The translations under genes and the position numbers were made by a program. Source: Ruminococcus sp. (GTDB taxonomy: Bacteria > Bacillota > Clostridia > Oscillospirales > Ruminococcaceae). From it: a stretch of 63,064 nucleotides of DNA. The DNA lies in contig JAFVFL010000018.1 of NCBI GenBank assembly GCA_017475555.1, positions 1 to 63,064 of the forward strand. The letters are read 5' to 3'. The notes below the pieces were generated by a model. It was given only the letters and a program-made list of their open reading frames with translations. It was not told the DNA's origin and made no database searches. The stretch's first letter is position 1, and each line of letters begins with the position of its first letter. Shown in pieces: positions 27,109 through 37,100 of this stretch.

Positions 27109-28548
27109 ATGGACAGTCTGCTGCCTGGGCTGAAAAGCTCTATCGAAGCGGTAAAGAAAATGACCGGAGGCTCGTCCGATATACTGATAAATGAATTTTC
27201 CACAGGCGGCATAAGCTGTGCCCTTCTCTGCTGCGAGGGCATGACCTCGGCACAGACTCTTGCGGAGCTTGTCCTCATGCCGGTAACGGGACTACCGCCG
27301 CAGGGAAGTCCACGGGAGCTTTTTGGCTATATCCGGCGTGAGCTTCTGCTCTCCACCGACAGACCGGTGATATCGGACTATGATACCCTTTTGCGGCTGC
27401 TGTATTCCGGATTTGCCGTGCTTATGGCTGACGGGAGCGATACTGCTCTCGGCTTCGGGGTACAGGGTGCTCAGTCAAGGGGTATACAGGAGCCGTCCGG
27501 CGAGGGCAATATCATGGGCAGCCACGAGGGGTTCACGGAGACAGTCCGCACGAATATGTCCATGCTCCGCCGCAGGCTGAAATCCCCGGAGCTTGTGATG
27601 GAGCTTTTCACAAAGGGCGAACGCTCGAATACGGATATCTGCCTTTGCTACATGAAGGACAGGGTGCCGCAGGAGCTTATCGACGGTATCCGCAGCTCTC
27701 TTGATGAGCTTGAAGCCGAAAGCATACTCTCGACCGGGTATATCCGCCCGTTTCTGGAAAAGAAAAGCTTCGGGCTGTTCTCCTCTACCGGTACTACCGA
27801 AAGACCTGACGTTCTCTGCTCCCGGCTGACAGAGGGCAGGGCTGCACTTCTGATAGACGGGGTACCCTTTGCTGTTACTGTTCCGAAGCTGCTGTGCGAG
27901 AGCTTCCAGAGCCTTGACGATTATGCGTTCAAGCCGGTCTATGCCGCACTGATACGCACTATGCGGTATGGAATGTTCCTTGTTGCAGTCCTTCTTCCGG
28001 CGGTATATGCGGCAATAGTCATGTATCACAAGGAGCTTCTCAACAGCACGCTGTTCATGCTTCTGGTAGAGGCTGAGAAGAATGCACCGCTGTCGGTAAT
28101 GACGGAATCGCTCATTGCACTGCTGATGTATGAAGCCCTCAGAGAAGCCGGGGTCAGGATGCCTAAGCCTGCCGGGGGAGCGGTGAGCATAATCAGTGGA
28201 CTTATAATCGGTGACGCAGCGGTGCAGTCCGGGCTGGTGAGCACTCCGCTGCTCACGGTTTCAGCCCTGTCGGTGCTTGGCGGACTTGTTGTCCCGGAGC
28301 TTGACAGCGAGGTGACAGTCCTGCGGCTCGCATTCCTGATCTCAGGCGGTATCGCCGGGCTTTTCGGGATAAGTGTGCTTGCGTGCATAGTCCTTGTCAA
28401 CATCTGCTCAGAGGAGACTTATGGCTTTCCGCTGACCGCACCGCTTTCGCCGTTCAGACTGTCCGGCATGGGCGATACCATAGTACGGGTCGGAATGAGA
28501 AGGCTTCTGCACAGGGGGTTCACAGTTGAGGAATACCATGAGGACTGA
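27109..28548 (+). CDS. GerA-family spore germinant receptor subunit A
   Basis: Subunit A of inner-membrane germinant receptors. The 479-residue protein begins with a cytosolic domain (about residues 1-285) that includes DILINEFSTGGISCALLCCEGM and the FTETVRTNMSMLRRRLKSPEL block conserved in GerAA/GerKA. Four to five helices follow (about 288-460), with the family's ALREAGVRMPKPAGGAVSII and GDAAVQSGLVS loops. GGAGGTGCGGT precedes the ATG. The next gene overlaps by 11 bp, which suggests translational coupling. SpoVAF is a related alternative, but the B- and C-type genes downstream favour a receptor. Confidence 0.88.
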   Translation: MDSLLPGLKSSIEAVKKMTGGSSDILINEFSTGGISCALLCCEGMTSAQTLAELVLMPVTGLPPQGSPRELFGYIRRELLLSTDRPVISDYDTLLRLLYSGFAVLMADGSDTALGFGVQGAQSRGIQEPSGEGNIMGSHEGFTETVRTNMSMLRRRLKSPELVMELFTKGERSNTDICLCYMKDRVPQELIDGIRSSLDELEAESILSTGYIRPFLEKKSFGLFSSTGTTERPDVLCSRLTEGRAALLIDGVPFAVTVPKLLCESFQSLDDYAFKPVYAALIRTMRYGMFLVAVLLPAVYAAIVMYHKELLNSTLFMLLVEAEKNAPLSVMTESLIALLMYEALREAGVRMPKPAGGAVSIISGLIIGDAAVQSGLVSTPLLTVSALSVLGGLVVPELDSEVTVLRLAFLISGGIAGLFGISVLACIVLVNICSEETYGFPLTAPLSPFRLSGMGDTIVRVGMRRLLHRGFTVEEYHED

Positions 28549-29401
28549 GATGACAAAAAAGCCGGAAATAAGCGGGTATCAGCTTGCGGCAATGCTCCTT
28601 GTCGCTGACGGCTTTTCGATATTCTGCCTGCGTGGAGGGATATCTCTGCTGACTATCGCTGCACTTGCTGCCGGGGGAGCTGTGCAGCTTGCGGCGGCGG
28701 CGGTATTGGTTACACTCAGAAGCCGTGGAGTGAGGCTGACGGCACTGCTCACTCTGCTGCCGGTGCTGCACATGACCGCTGTGCTGATACTGACCATGCA
28801 GACGGCTGAGGCTGTTTCGATACCGCACTCAGGCTCAATAGCCGGGCGGGTCATCATTGCTCTGTCGGTATGCCTTACCGGGGGATATGCAGCTTCTTCG
28901 GGGATAAAGCCGCTTGCACGCTCTGCTGTCATAGCCGGAGCTCTCGGTGCGGTGTGCGTGGTACTGTTTTCCGTATCGGCGGCGGCGGTCAGCATAATGC
29001 ACGGGACGGGTATCCCGGCTGTACATTCGCCGCACAGCTTTTTTCGGGAGCTGCTGTACGGTGCGTTTTCCGGGTCTGGTGCAGCTGCGGCGGCAGTGCT
29101 GTCCGAGGGTGCGGGGAGTACCCCGAAGCGGCAGATACGGCTTCTTTCCGGGTGCTTTGCGGCAAGGCTCGTTCTGACTGCTGCTGCGGTGATATCAGCT
29201 GTACTTGCAGCCGGGGGGATAATGGAGATAGCGGAGTTCCCGGTGATAATGGCAGCCCACCTGACTCAGCCGCTCCCGTCGCAGAGGATAGATCCGCTTT
29301 TTATGATAGTATTCTCGGTTTCGGCGGTATTTTCGGTGAGCGTGCAGGCGGCTGCTCTGATCAGCTGTGATAATGGAGCACAAAAAAGGAGGAATACATG
29401 A
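28538..29401 (+). CDS. Short GerB-like membrane protein
   Basis: A 287-residue protein with about nine hydrophobic helices, starting KPEISGYQLAAMLLVADGFSI, which matches the beginning of GerAB-type transporter-like subunits. Those are usually 350-370 residues, so this copy is shorter by at least 60. The start ATG 28538 follows GAGG by 6 nt and lies inside the end of the A-subunit gene; the TTG at 28526 is less likely. The identification rests on the weak N-terminal similarity and on position in the operon. Ala and Ser are unusually abundant in the helices. Confidence 0.6.
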   Translation: MRTEMTKKPEISGYQLAAMLLVADGFSIFCLRGGISLLTIAALAAGGAVQLAAAAVLVTLRSRGVRLTALLTLLPVLHMTAVLILTMQTAEAVSIPHSGSIAGRVIIALSVCLTGGYAASSGIKPLARSAVIAGALGAVCVVLFSVSAAAVSIMHGTGIPAVHSPHSFFRELLYGAFSGSGAAAAAVLSEGAGSTPKRQIRLLSGCFAARLVLTAAAVISAVLAAGGIMEIAEFPVIMAAHLTQPLPSQRIDPLFMIVFSVSAVFSVSVQAAALISCDNGAQKRRNT

Positions 29402-29889
29402 AAAAGCTGTTATTTTCAATAATTCTGCTTCTCCCCCTGACCGGGTGCAGCTCTGACGGGCTTGTGCATGACAAGGCGTATCTCCGGGCGGCAGCTGTGG
29501 ACGGGAATACCTATGTGATGAGCTTTTTTGCCGGAGAGGATATCGTCACGGCACAGGCAGATTCCCCGGAGGCAGCAGTCTCTGCGGCGGAGGAGCTTAT
29601 CGGCAGGGAGATATTCACGGGCTTCACGGAGCTTATCATACTGGACGACTGCCCGGACGGCGCGGAGGTGCTTGCGGATATGCTGAAAAAATGGAGGGTA
29701 TCGCCGTCATGTATTGCCGTCAGCGGTGACAGCGGACTGCTTTATGACACTGACCCGGAGGTGCTTGAGGGGCAGGTGCGGCAGGCACAGCGGCACGGTA
29801 CAGCTCCGGAGTGCGGCATAGTTTACGTACTTTCTCAGCTTCTGGACGAAAAAAACTCCGCCCTGCTGCCGGAGCTGAAGGGCGGATAA
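29398..29889 (+). CDS. Short GerC-like lipoprotein
   Basis: A 163-residue lipoprotein: the signal MKKLLFSIILLLPLTGC has a lipobox with Cys17 for lipidation by Lgt. The mature part includes RAAAVDGNTYVMSFFAGED and later FTGFTELIILDDC. This arrangement is like the first domain of GerAC proteins, which are normally about 370 residues. It overlaps the B-like gene by 4 bp (ATGA) and is the third gene of the operon. It may be a degenerate or minimal C subunit; another spore lipoprotein is possible. Confidence 0.6.
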   Translation: MKKLLFSIILLLPLTGCSSDGLVHDKAYLRAAAVDGNTYVMSFFAGEDIVTAQADSPEAAVSAAEELIGREIFTGFTELIILDDCPDGAEVLADMLKKWRVSPSCIAVSGDSGLLYDTDPEVLEGQVRQAQRHGTAPECGIVYVLSQLLDEKNSALLPELKGG

Positions 29890-29900
29890 TGCTCTTTCTG

Positions 29901-30077
29901 TTAATTCTGATGTCTGACCACGCCGTATTCATCGTCGAGCCGGAAATACGGGCAGCTGTAGTTCGTGCCGCTCAGAAACCGGTACATCTCGTCCTCGTCA
30001 AGATCGACAAGACAGACGTAGCATTCCAGCTCGTCGTCATAAACATAATTTGCACAGCTCTCACAGCCTGTACTCAT
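29901..30077 (-). CDS. Small Cys-rich protein (DUF6472-like)
   Basis: A 58-residue protein beginning MSTGCESCANYVYDDELECYV and ending CPYFRLDDEYGVVRHQN (the two parts are joined by LDEDEMYRFLSG). The Cys pattern CxxC...C...C and the 'DEDEMYRFLSG' block match small proteins common in Clostridia that I know as DUF6472. The four or five Cys suggest a metal-binding knuckle, which is an inference. GAGGTGA lies 7 nt before the ATG. It starts 12 bp after tsaD on the same strand and is likely the last gene of that operon. Confidence 0.75.
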   Translation of the reverse strand: MSTGCESCANYVYDDELECYVCLVDLDEDEMYRFLSGTNYSCPYFRLDDEYGVVRHQN

Positions 30078-30089
30078 TTTATCACCTCG

Positions 30090-31100
30090 CTAAATGCTGT
30101 CTATCGGCAGGGTAGCGGCGGCATTGAGCGTTTCGTCCGCAGTTATCCCGGCGAGGAAATTGTAGCTGCCCTGACACGCTATCATAGCGCCGTTGTCACC
30201 GCACAGGCTCTTATCCGGCATGAAAAACTCAAAGCCATGCCTCCTGCACGCCTCTGACAGCGTACTGCGTACCCCGGAATTTGCCGAAACACCGCCTGCA
30301 AGTGCGATTTTTTCATATCCGAGAGCCTGTGCCGCACTTATTGTTTTTTCGGTCAGTATCTCTGCAATTGTGTGCTGTATCGAGGCGGAAAGGTCATTTT
30401 TGTTCAGCACAATGCCCTTCTGCTCTGAATTATGTATGAGATTGATGACATTTGTTTTCAGCCCGGAAAATGAGAAGTCGAACTCGCTCCCGGCAACGAC
30501 GGGACGGGGCAGCCTGAATGCTGTCGGGTCGCCGGACTGAGCGGCATTGTCAACGTGAACGCCGCCGGGGTAGGGAAAGCCCATAGCCCTTGCACACTTA
30601 TCAAAGCACTCCCCTGCCGCATCGTCACGGGTACGCCCGACGATGCGGAATTTCGTATAAGACAGCACCTCAATGATATGGCTGTGACCTCCGCTTGCGA
30701 CAATGCACAGGTACGGCGGCTCAAGCTCAGGGTGTGTGATGTAGTTTGAAGCGATATGCCCGGCGATGTGGTGTACCGGGACGAGGGGCTTGCCGCTGCT
30801 GAGGGCAAGTGCCTTTGCGAAGCTCACCCCGACAAGCAGTGCACCTATCAGTCCGGGTGCGCAGGTCACGGCTACTGCGTCAAGGTCGGCTAAGCTCACA
30901 GCTGCGTCGTCAAGTGCCTTTCTCACAACTCCGAGTATGTTCTCACAGTGGCGGCGTGAGGCTATTTCCGGCACAACTCCGCCGTATTTCTTATGCTCCT
31001 CTATCTGCGTTGAGATCACCGATGAACAGATCGTCCGGCAGTCCTTTACAACGCTTGCGGCAGTCTCGTCGCAGGAGCTTTCTATTCCAAGTACAAGCAT
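30090..31100 (-). CDS. tsaD: tRNA N6-threonylcarbamoyladenosine transferase TsaD
   Basis: Transfers the threonylcarbamoyl group to A37 of ANN-decoding tRNAs, forming t6A, with TsaB and TsaE as partners (not in the window). The 336-residue protein has LVLGIESSCDETAASVV at the start, the metal-binding HHIAGHIASN (His111 and His115 region), the VASGGHSHII nucleotide-binding block (about 134) and LAGGVSANSGVR (about 265). The length is normal. It is 2 bp after rimI, a common pairing in Firmicutes, and DUF6472 follows. Confidence 0.95.
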   Translation of the reverse strand: MLVLGIESSCDETAASVVKDCRTICSSVISTQIEEHKKYGGVVPEIASRRHCENILGVVRKALDDAAVSLADLDAVAVTCAPGLIGALLVGVSFAKALALSSGKPLVPVHHIAGHIASNYITHPELEPPYLCIVASGGHSHIIEVLSYTKFRIVGRTRDDAAGECFDKCARAMGFPYPGGVHVDNAAQSGDPTAFRLPRPVVAGSEFDFSFSGLKTNVINLIHNSEQKGIVLNKNDLSASIQHTIAEILTEKTISAAQALGYEKIALAGGVSANSGVRSTLSEACRRHGFEFFMPDKSLCGDNGAMIACQGSYNFLAGITADETLNAAATLPIDSI

Positions 31101-31102
31101 GG

Positions 31103-31567
31103 TTACTTTACTATTTCCTTTCTCATCAGGTATGCGTCCTCGACCGGGTCGGAGTAGAAGCGCTTTCTGACGGATATCCTTTCAAAGCCGCAGCGGACAT
31201 ACAGCTCCTGAGCGGGGGCGTTGTGTACCCTGACCTCAAGCAGTATGCACTCCGTATCCGGCGGCAGGAGCTGTTCAAATCCGTCCATAAGCTGCATTGC
31301 AAGCCCTCTCCGCCGGTATTCAGGAGCACAGGCTACGCAGTAAATATCGGCTGTATCATATGAAGCACTGCCGGCAATGACTGCTGCGATATTGTCTCCG
31401 TCCACAATGCACAGGACTGTTCCGCCGGGCTTTTCGCATTCCGAGCGGAAGCTCTCCGCAGACCAGCCCTCACTTCCGAGACATTGCCTGCAAAGCTGCG
31501 AGAGCTTGTCAAACATCTCCGGCGGCGAGTCTGCACTGACCCGTATCAGCTGCATATCACCGCTCAC
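31103..31567 (-). CDS. rimI: Ribosomal-protein-S18-alanine N-acetyltransferase-like GNAT
   Basis: A 154-residue GNAT acetyltransferase. The acetyl-CoA-binding loop is CAPEYRRRGLAMQLM (about residues 82-96), followed by LLEVRVHNAPAQELYVRCGF, the RimI signature. RimI acetylates the N terminus of protein S18; in Firmicutes the target is less certain. The start is GTG at 31567, overlapping the stop of the upstream regulator gene; GGAGG lies 9 nt before it within that gene. tsaD follows directly, as in many Firmicutes. Confidence 0.88.
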   Translation of the reverse strand: MSGDMQLIRVSADSPPEMFDKLSQLCRQCLGSEGWSAESFRSECEKPGGTVLCIVDGDNIAAVIAGSASYDTADIYCVACAPEYRRRGLAMQLMDGFEQLLPPDTECILLEVRVHNAPAQELYVRCGFERISVRKRFYSDPVEDAYLMRKEIVK

Positions 31568-33825
31568 TGCTCCTCACCTCCGCTGCCCTTTTCCGGACAG
31601 CCAGCCCGGTATTCCGAGGGTGAGACGCCCTCCGACGATTTGAACTGCCGCACGAAGTAGTTGTACGACGAATAGCCGCATTCCTTTGATATCTCCGTCA
31701 CCGTCATATCCGTATTCGCAAGAAGCTCCTTTGCCTTATCAATGCGGAACTGTATCATTTCCTCGATTATGCTCTTTCCGAAATAGGTCTTGTATATCTT
31801 TTGCAGGTAGCTCTTGCTGAGATACAGATTTTCCGCAATTTCGCTGATATTCCACGGCTTTTCGGGATTTTTCATTATCCTGCTGCGGAGCATACACAGC
31901 TTGCTGAACTGCGGGTTCTCGTTCTGCTCCGACAGGGTGTATGTGAACATACGGTCAACTACCGCTCTGTGCATTGCAGCGGAAAGGCTCATCGCACTGC
32001 CGTTTTTCCCGGAGCTGCCGCCTGCCTCCTCTATAACGCAGGAGCCGAGGGTGAAGTCTATATTGCAGCTGTCCCCGTCAGCACCGCTTTCCCGTATACG
32101 CTCGCAAAGCTCCGGATAAATGGCTTCTGCCCTGCCCTGACGAAGCGTTATCACGCCTATGGAATTGTTCGACCACCTGCCGCATACCTCGTCATCATAC
32201 AGACACGAGCGTACAGCTGCGGCAAAGGCTGTTATCATTCTGTCGCACTTCTCCTCACCGCTCTGATAATAGGTCTTTGAGATACCCGTGAGGTGGAATC
32301 TCAGGCAGTCCACCATGACGTTTTCCTCCGCCTCAGACAGCAGCACCGCAAGCTCATGCTCCATGCCGCTGCGGTTGAGAAGACCGGTGTACGAATCGTA
32401 GAGCAGAGCGTGGTTCGTCTCGGTGATAGTGCGGCTCATGAACGTCTTTATCCGAAGCTGCTCAAGGGCGATATTTATATAGTTTATCCATTGCAGATAA
32501 AGCGAGGTGAACGACATAGGCTCCTTGCCGAATGATACTGCGGCATAGCCGAAGAGATTGCTGTTGTAGTGCAGCGGGGAAATATAGTACGCAGAGGGAA
32601 ACGGACGCTCCTCGCTGAAAACGGGGATAAGGCTTTCTGAGCTGAAATACTCCGTGCCTGATTCCCGCCGCTTTATTGAGGACTTTGATAGTATCATCTT
32701 CACCTCATCGCCGCATTCAAAGGTAAGCCTGCTGCCGAAACTGCCGCCGGGGGATTCAATATATTTCCTCGTTATGAAGAGCCCGACGTGGGACATTTTG
32801 TGTATAAAGAAGGTATACCTGTCAACGGTATCGGCAAATTCAGAAAGGTCAGCAGTGTTTGTCACATCAAAAAGCATATCGCCGTAGAGCAGATAGCCCT
32901 CAAATTTGCTTGTGACGGCGTTTCTTCTTCTCATTTTGGCACTGAGCCTCGGCACGCCCATGCAGCCGCAGCTTTTGCCTATGCACAGTCCGCCGTTCCT
33001 GTCGGGTATCTTGTTGCATATCCTGCCGGTCATTATGCGGTACAGCCGTCTGAATGCCTCCGCACCCATCTGGAAATTCGGGCGGATATAGCTCGTCAGC
33101 GGCGGCTCGAACGACATACCGTGTATCGTAGCGTCGTAGCCCGTCACGGCGATATCCTCCGGTACTCTGATACCGCCCTTTGAAAGTGCGGCTATAAGCT
33201 CCTCTGCGGACACATCATTTCCGCATACCACAGCCTCAGGCATACTGACGTTGCCGTTTATGATATCCCTTGCAAGCTGGTGGGCGGAATCCTTCCAGAA
33301 GTCTCCGTAGCGGATATGGCTCTTGTCGCACCTGAGTCCGTGCTTTTTCATGGAATTTTTGTAGCCCTTGAGCCGTTCCTCTGCGGCAAATGTGCCCTTA
33401 GGCCCTGTAAGGCAGAGGATATCCCTCATTCCGTGTACATTTATAAGGTGGTCGGTTATTGCCTCGAACGCCTCGCCGTCATCTATAGAGGTAGACTCAA
33501 AGCTCCTGTGGCCGCCGGAGTCGAGCAGCATTACAGGCTTGCCGGAGCGGACGAGGAGGTCATCGACATATTTCTGCACGCTGTCGTCGTGGAAGGTGAG
33601 CTTATCGTAGAGAAAGCCGTCAAATCTGTCTGAGAGGATAAGGCTGAATATGCTTTTTTCCATATCCCGGTGAGCGGAGTGGAGGTAGAAGTTGTGGAAT
33701 GGTGCGAGCACAGCTATGTCGCACTGGCTTTTGAATGCCTGCGAGATGATACCACGGAGTATCTCCTCCTGAAAATCCACATGGCAGTCCGTGATCAGGA
33801 CGCCGACAAGCTTTCTCTTTTTCAT
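31564..33825 (-). CDS. LacI-type sugar sensor fused to degenerate GGDEF and AraC DNA-binding domain
   Basis: A 753-residue regulator. Residues 1-290 form a LacI/RbsB-type ligand-binding fold with no DNA-binding domain in front: KLVGVLITDCHVDFQEEILRG at the start, and AVVCGNDVSAEELIAAL, VTGYDATIHG later. After SCGC (about 292) comes a middle region (about 300-480) and then a GGDEF-like domain, starting at YDSYTGLLNRSGME. Its signature is replaced: residues 552-556 read SNNSI after VCGRW. The C-terminal 100 residues are a double AraC HTH (WNISEIAENLYLSKSYLQKIY and MTVTEISKECGYSSYNYFVRQF). It is divergent from the pectin lyase gene and probably controls it. A paralogue lies at 37856-39814. Confidence 0.85.
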   Translation of the reverse strand: MKKRKLVGVLITDCHVDFQEEILRGIISQAFKSQCDIAVLAPFHNFYLHSAHRDMEKSIFSLILSDRFDGFLYDKLTFHDDSVQKYVDDLLVRSGKPVMLLDSGGHRSFESTSIDDGEAFEAITDHLINVHGMRDILCLTGPKGTFAAEERLKGYKNSMKKHGLRCDKSHIRYGDFWKDSAHQLARDIINGNVSMPEAVVCGNDVSAEELIAALSKGGIRVPEDIAVTGYDATIHGMSFEPPLTSYIRPNFQMGAEAFRRLYRIMTGRICNKIPDRNGGLCIGKSCGCMGVPRLSAKMRRRNAVTSKFEGYLLYGDMLFDVTNTADLSEFADTVDRYTFFIHKMSHVGLFITRKYIESPGGSFGSRLTFECGDEVKMILSKSSIKRRESGTEYFSSESLIPVFSEERPFPSAYYISPLHYNSNLFGYAAVSFGKEPMSFTSLYLQWINYINIALEQLRIKTFMSRTITETNHALLYDSYTGLLNRSGMEHELAVLLSEAEENVMVDCLRFHLTGISKTYYQSGEEKCDRMITAFAAAVRSCLYDDEVCGRWSNNSIGVITLRQGRAEAIYPELCERIRESGADGDSCNIDFTLGSCVIEEAGGSSGKNGSAMSLSAAMHRAVVDRMFTYTLSEQNENPQFSKLCMLRSRIMKNPEKPWNISEIAENLYLSKSYLQKIYKTYFGKSIIEEMIQFRIDKAKELLANTDMTVTEISKECGYSSYNYFVRQFKSSEGVSPSEYRAGCPEKGSGGEEQ

Positions 33826-33890
33826 CTGTTCTCATCTCCGGAATGTTTAATATCGGGTGCGTTTTTAGGATAGTGAAGTCTATATGTATT

Positions 33891-33919
33891 ATTCTATCAT
33901 ATAACAGTATAAATTGCAA
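33891..33919 (-). promoter_or_regulatory. Promoter of LacI/AraC-type regulator
   Basis: On the reverse strand TTGCAA (33914-33919), 17-bp spacer, TAGAAT (33891-33896). The leader is about 60 nt. Confidence 0.65.
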
Positions 33920-33982
33920 GACTATTTTGAATATTTACACCTTAAAATCAAAAAAATCTTCTAAACATGATAGTATTGTTCA

Positions 33983-34010
33983 TTGAAAAATCCGAAAAAT
34001 AATGTATAAT
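33983..34010 (+). promoter_or_regulatory. Promoter of pectin lyase gene
   Basis: TTGAAA (33983-33988), 16-bp spacer, TATAAT (34005-34010). The motif ATAGTATTG (33970-33978) just upstream also occurs at 39941-39949, before the second regulator gene. Confidence 0.6.
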
Positions 34011-34120
34011 ATATTTGTAGATAAATTGTGAATGCGTAACATAAAATTAATTATTCAAAGAAAATGGGATAGTCAATCTATCAAGTCTGTCCCAAAGGGG
34101 AATCACAGGAGGAAATTCTT

Positions 34121-37100
34121 ATGGGTAAACTATTCAGGAGATTCGCTGCGGCTGCTGCTTCTGCGGCTGTGTGTGCCTCGACAGCTCTCAGCGTCGTCCC
34201 GGCTTCACAGCTGACCGCCTCGGCGATAGTCAACAAGCAGAGCGATAATGTTCTGGAATACCTCGACAGAGGTATCTGTGCCATAAATACCGGCAGCGGA
34301 ATGCTCGTCAGCTGGAGATGGCTCGGAAATGACAGCGATTCTGCGACCTTCAAGCTCTACCGTGACGGAAATCTCATCTATACCAGCGAGGGCACAGGCT
34401 CGACCTGCTACCTCGATACAGCAGGAAACTCAAGCTCAAAGTACAGAGTAGACACCTACTCCGGCAGCACGCTCACAGGCTCTGAGAACTGCACACTCAT
34501 TTCAAACAACGCTTATTTCGATATCCCTACATCAGCTCCCGGCTCCGGCTACACCCCGAACGATATGTCAGTCGGCGATATCGACGGCGACGGACAGTAC
34601 GAGCTGTTCCTCAAGTGGGATCCCTCGAACTCAAAGGATAACTCACAGAAGGGCAAGACAGACCCGGTCTACATCGACTGCATACGCCTTGACGGAACAA
34701 GAGTATGGCGTATAAACCTCGGAATAAATATCCGTGCGGGTGCTCACTATACTCAGTTTTTTGTAGCTGACTTCGACCTCGACGGAAAGGCTGAGATGTG
34801 CTGTAAGACTGCCGACGGAACAGTTGACGGAAAGGGCAATGTGATAGGTGATTCCTCAAAGGATTACCGTAACTCAAACGGCTATGTACTCTCAGGCCCT
34901 GAGTATTACACCCTCTTCGACGGTGCTACCGGTGCTGCACTCGACACTATCGACTACAAGCCCGGAAGAGGCACTGTAAAGAACTGGGGCGACTCCTACG
35001 GCGGACGCTGTGACCGCTTCTGGGGCTCGGTCGCATATGTTGACGGCGTTCACCCGTGTGTTATCACCGGACGAGGCTACTACACAAGAATGACTGCAAC
35101 GGCATATAAGGTAGAGAACAAGAAGCTGGTGGAGATGTGGGCGTTCGATACCGGAAATTCCTCATCTGCCGCAGGCTACGGCGACGGAAACCACAACAGT
35201 ATGCCGGCTGATGTCGACGGCGACGGAAAGCAGGAGATCTGTACAGGTGCTGCTATAATCGACGACAACGGCCAGCTTTTCTACACCACAGGTCAGGGTC
35301 ACGGTGACGCTCTCCATGTTGCAGATCTCGACCCGACAAACCCCGGTATTGAGGTATGGATATGCCACGAGGAGAAGAAGTCCGGCTACGGAGTTACTCT
35401 CTATGATGCAGACCAGAAGAAGATACTTTATCATCAGAATGGTGCAGGAGATACCGGACGCTGTGCAGCTGATAACGTATGGGCACAGAATCCCGGTGCT
35501 GAGTGCTGGGGCAATAAGCTTTCCGACAACTCAATGCCTGTAGTTGACACAAAGGGCAACGTCCTCTCATGCCGCAGACCGGCGATAAACTTCTTCATCT
35601 ACTGGGACGGCGACCTCGAAAGAGAGATACTTGACGGATATACCGATTCTCCGGCAACTATCACAAGCATGAACGAAAAGGGAACGCTCGACACTATCCT
35701 TACTACGACAGGCTACTACACCTGCAACACAACAAAGGGTACTCCGTGTCTCTCCGCTGATATCTTCGGCGACTGGAGAGAGGAGCTTATCGTAAGAGCA
35801 GCAGATTCCAAGTCAGTACGTATTTTCTGCACTCCCTATGATACAGATTACAGAATAACAACCCTCATGCATGACGCTCAGTACCGTATGCAGGTATCAG
35901 CTGAGCAGACTGCATACAACCAGCCTCCTCATCCGAGCTTCTTCATCGGAACAGGCTACGACCTCCCGCAGAGGTGCGACTACAACGTTCTCGGTGCAAC
36001 AAGCATAAAGGGCAAGCCCGGTGCAGTTATAGATGAGGCACACAAGTACAAGATAAAGAATGTCAACAGCGGTCTTTACCTTGAGGCAGCAGACGGCGTT
36101 GCAGCAAACGGCACAAACGTACAGCAGGGCAATACCGAGTCAGCTGATATCTGGCAGGTAGAGTCCGCAGGCAGCGGCTACTACTACATCTACTACTATG
36201 ACGAGAGCGGCAGCAAGACCTACTGCCTTGATCTTAGCTACGGCGAGACTGATAACGGCACAAATATCGGTATATGGGGCAATGACAACTCCGATGCGAG
36301 AATGTTCAAGTTCGTTGACAACGGCGACGGCACATACACCATATGCACAAAGTCCACGGGAGACGAGAGCTGTATCGGCGTTACGGGAGCTTCAAAGGAC
36401 TCCGGTGCGAATGTAGTGCAGTGGGCGTGCAACGACAGCAATGACCAGAAGTGGGTGCTTGAGGTAAAGGTACTCCCGATAGACGGAGCTCTCTTCAAGC
36501 AGCTTCTCGTTAAGGACACTGATAATTACATTGACTGGAAGATCGAGCCGTCAGTAGGTATCGGCGGTGAGGTATTCGGCGACAGGACATTCACCTACAC
36601 AGAGCTTCCGGCAGAATTTGCAGGCTGTGAGTCGATACAGACAGCGTGTGATTCAAAGAATGCTTCGGGCGATCTTGCTGAGTTCACAGCAGGTGCAGAT
36701 ATGTACGCATATGTTCTCCTCGATCAGAGAAATACCGGAAACCCGGCATGGCTCTCCTCATGGACTGCTACAGGACAGACAGCTAAGTCAGACAATGATG
36801 TGACATACGTCGTTTACAGGAAGCAGCTTGCGGCAGGCGAGAGCGTTACCCTCGGAAACAACGGCATGACCGGCACCGTAGTGAACTACACTGTATTCGG
36901 CAAGGTGCTTCCGTCAAGCGGAAAATATGTGCTCTCACTCGACGTTGAGGACAACGCAAACAGCTCTAAATGGAGCATAAGGGACAGCGTTTCAGTCGGC
37001 GGACTGGTATTCGGCGACAGAGATGTTGTATACACAGCTCTCCCGGACGCAGTTTCCGGAGCTGAGTACATTGAGACAGCGTGCGATTCAAAGTTCGCAG

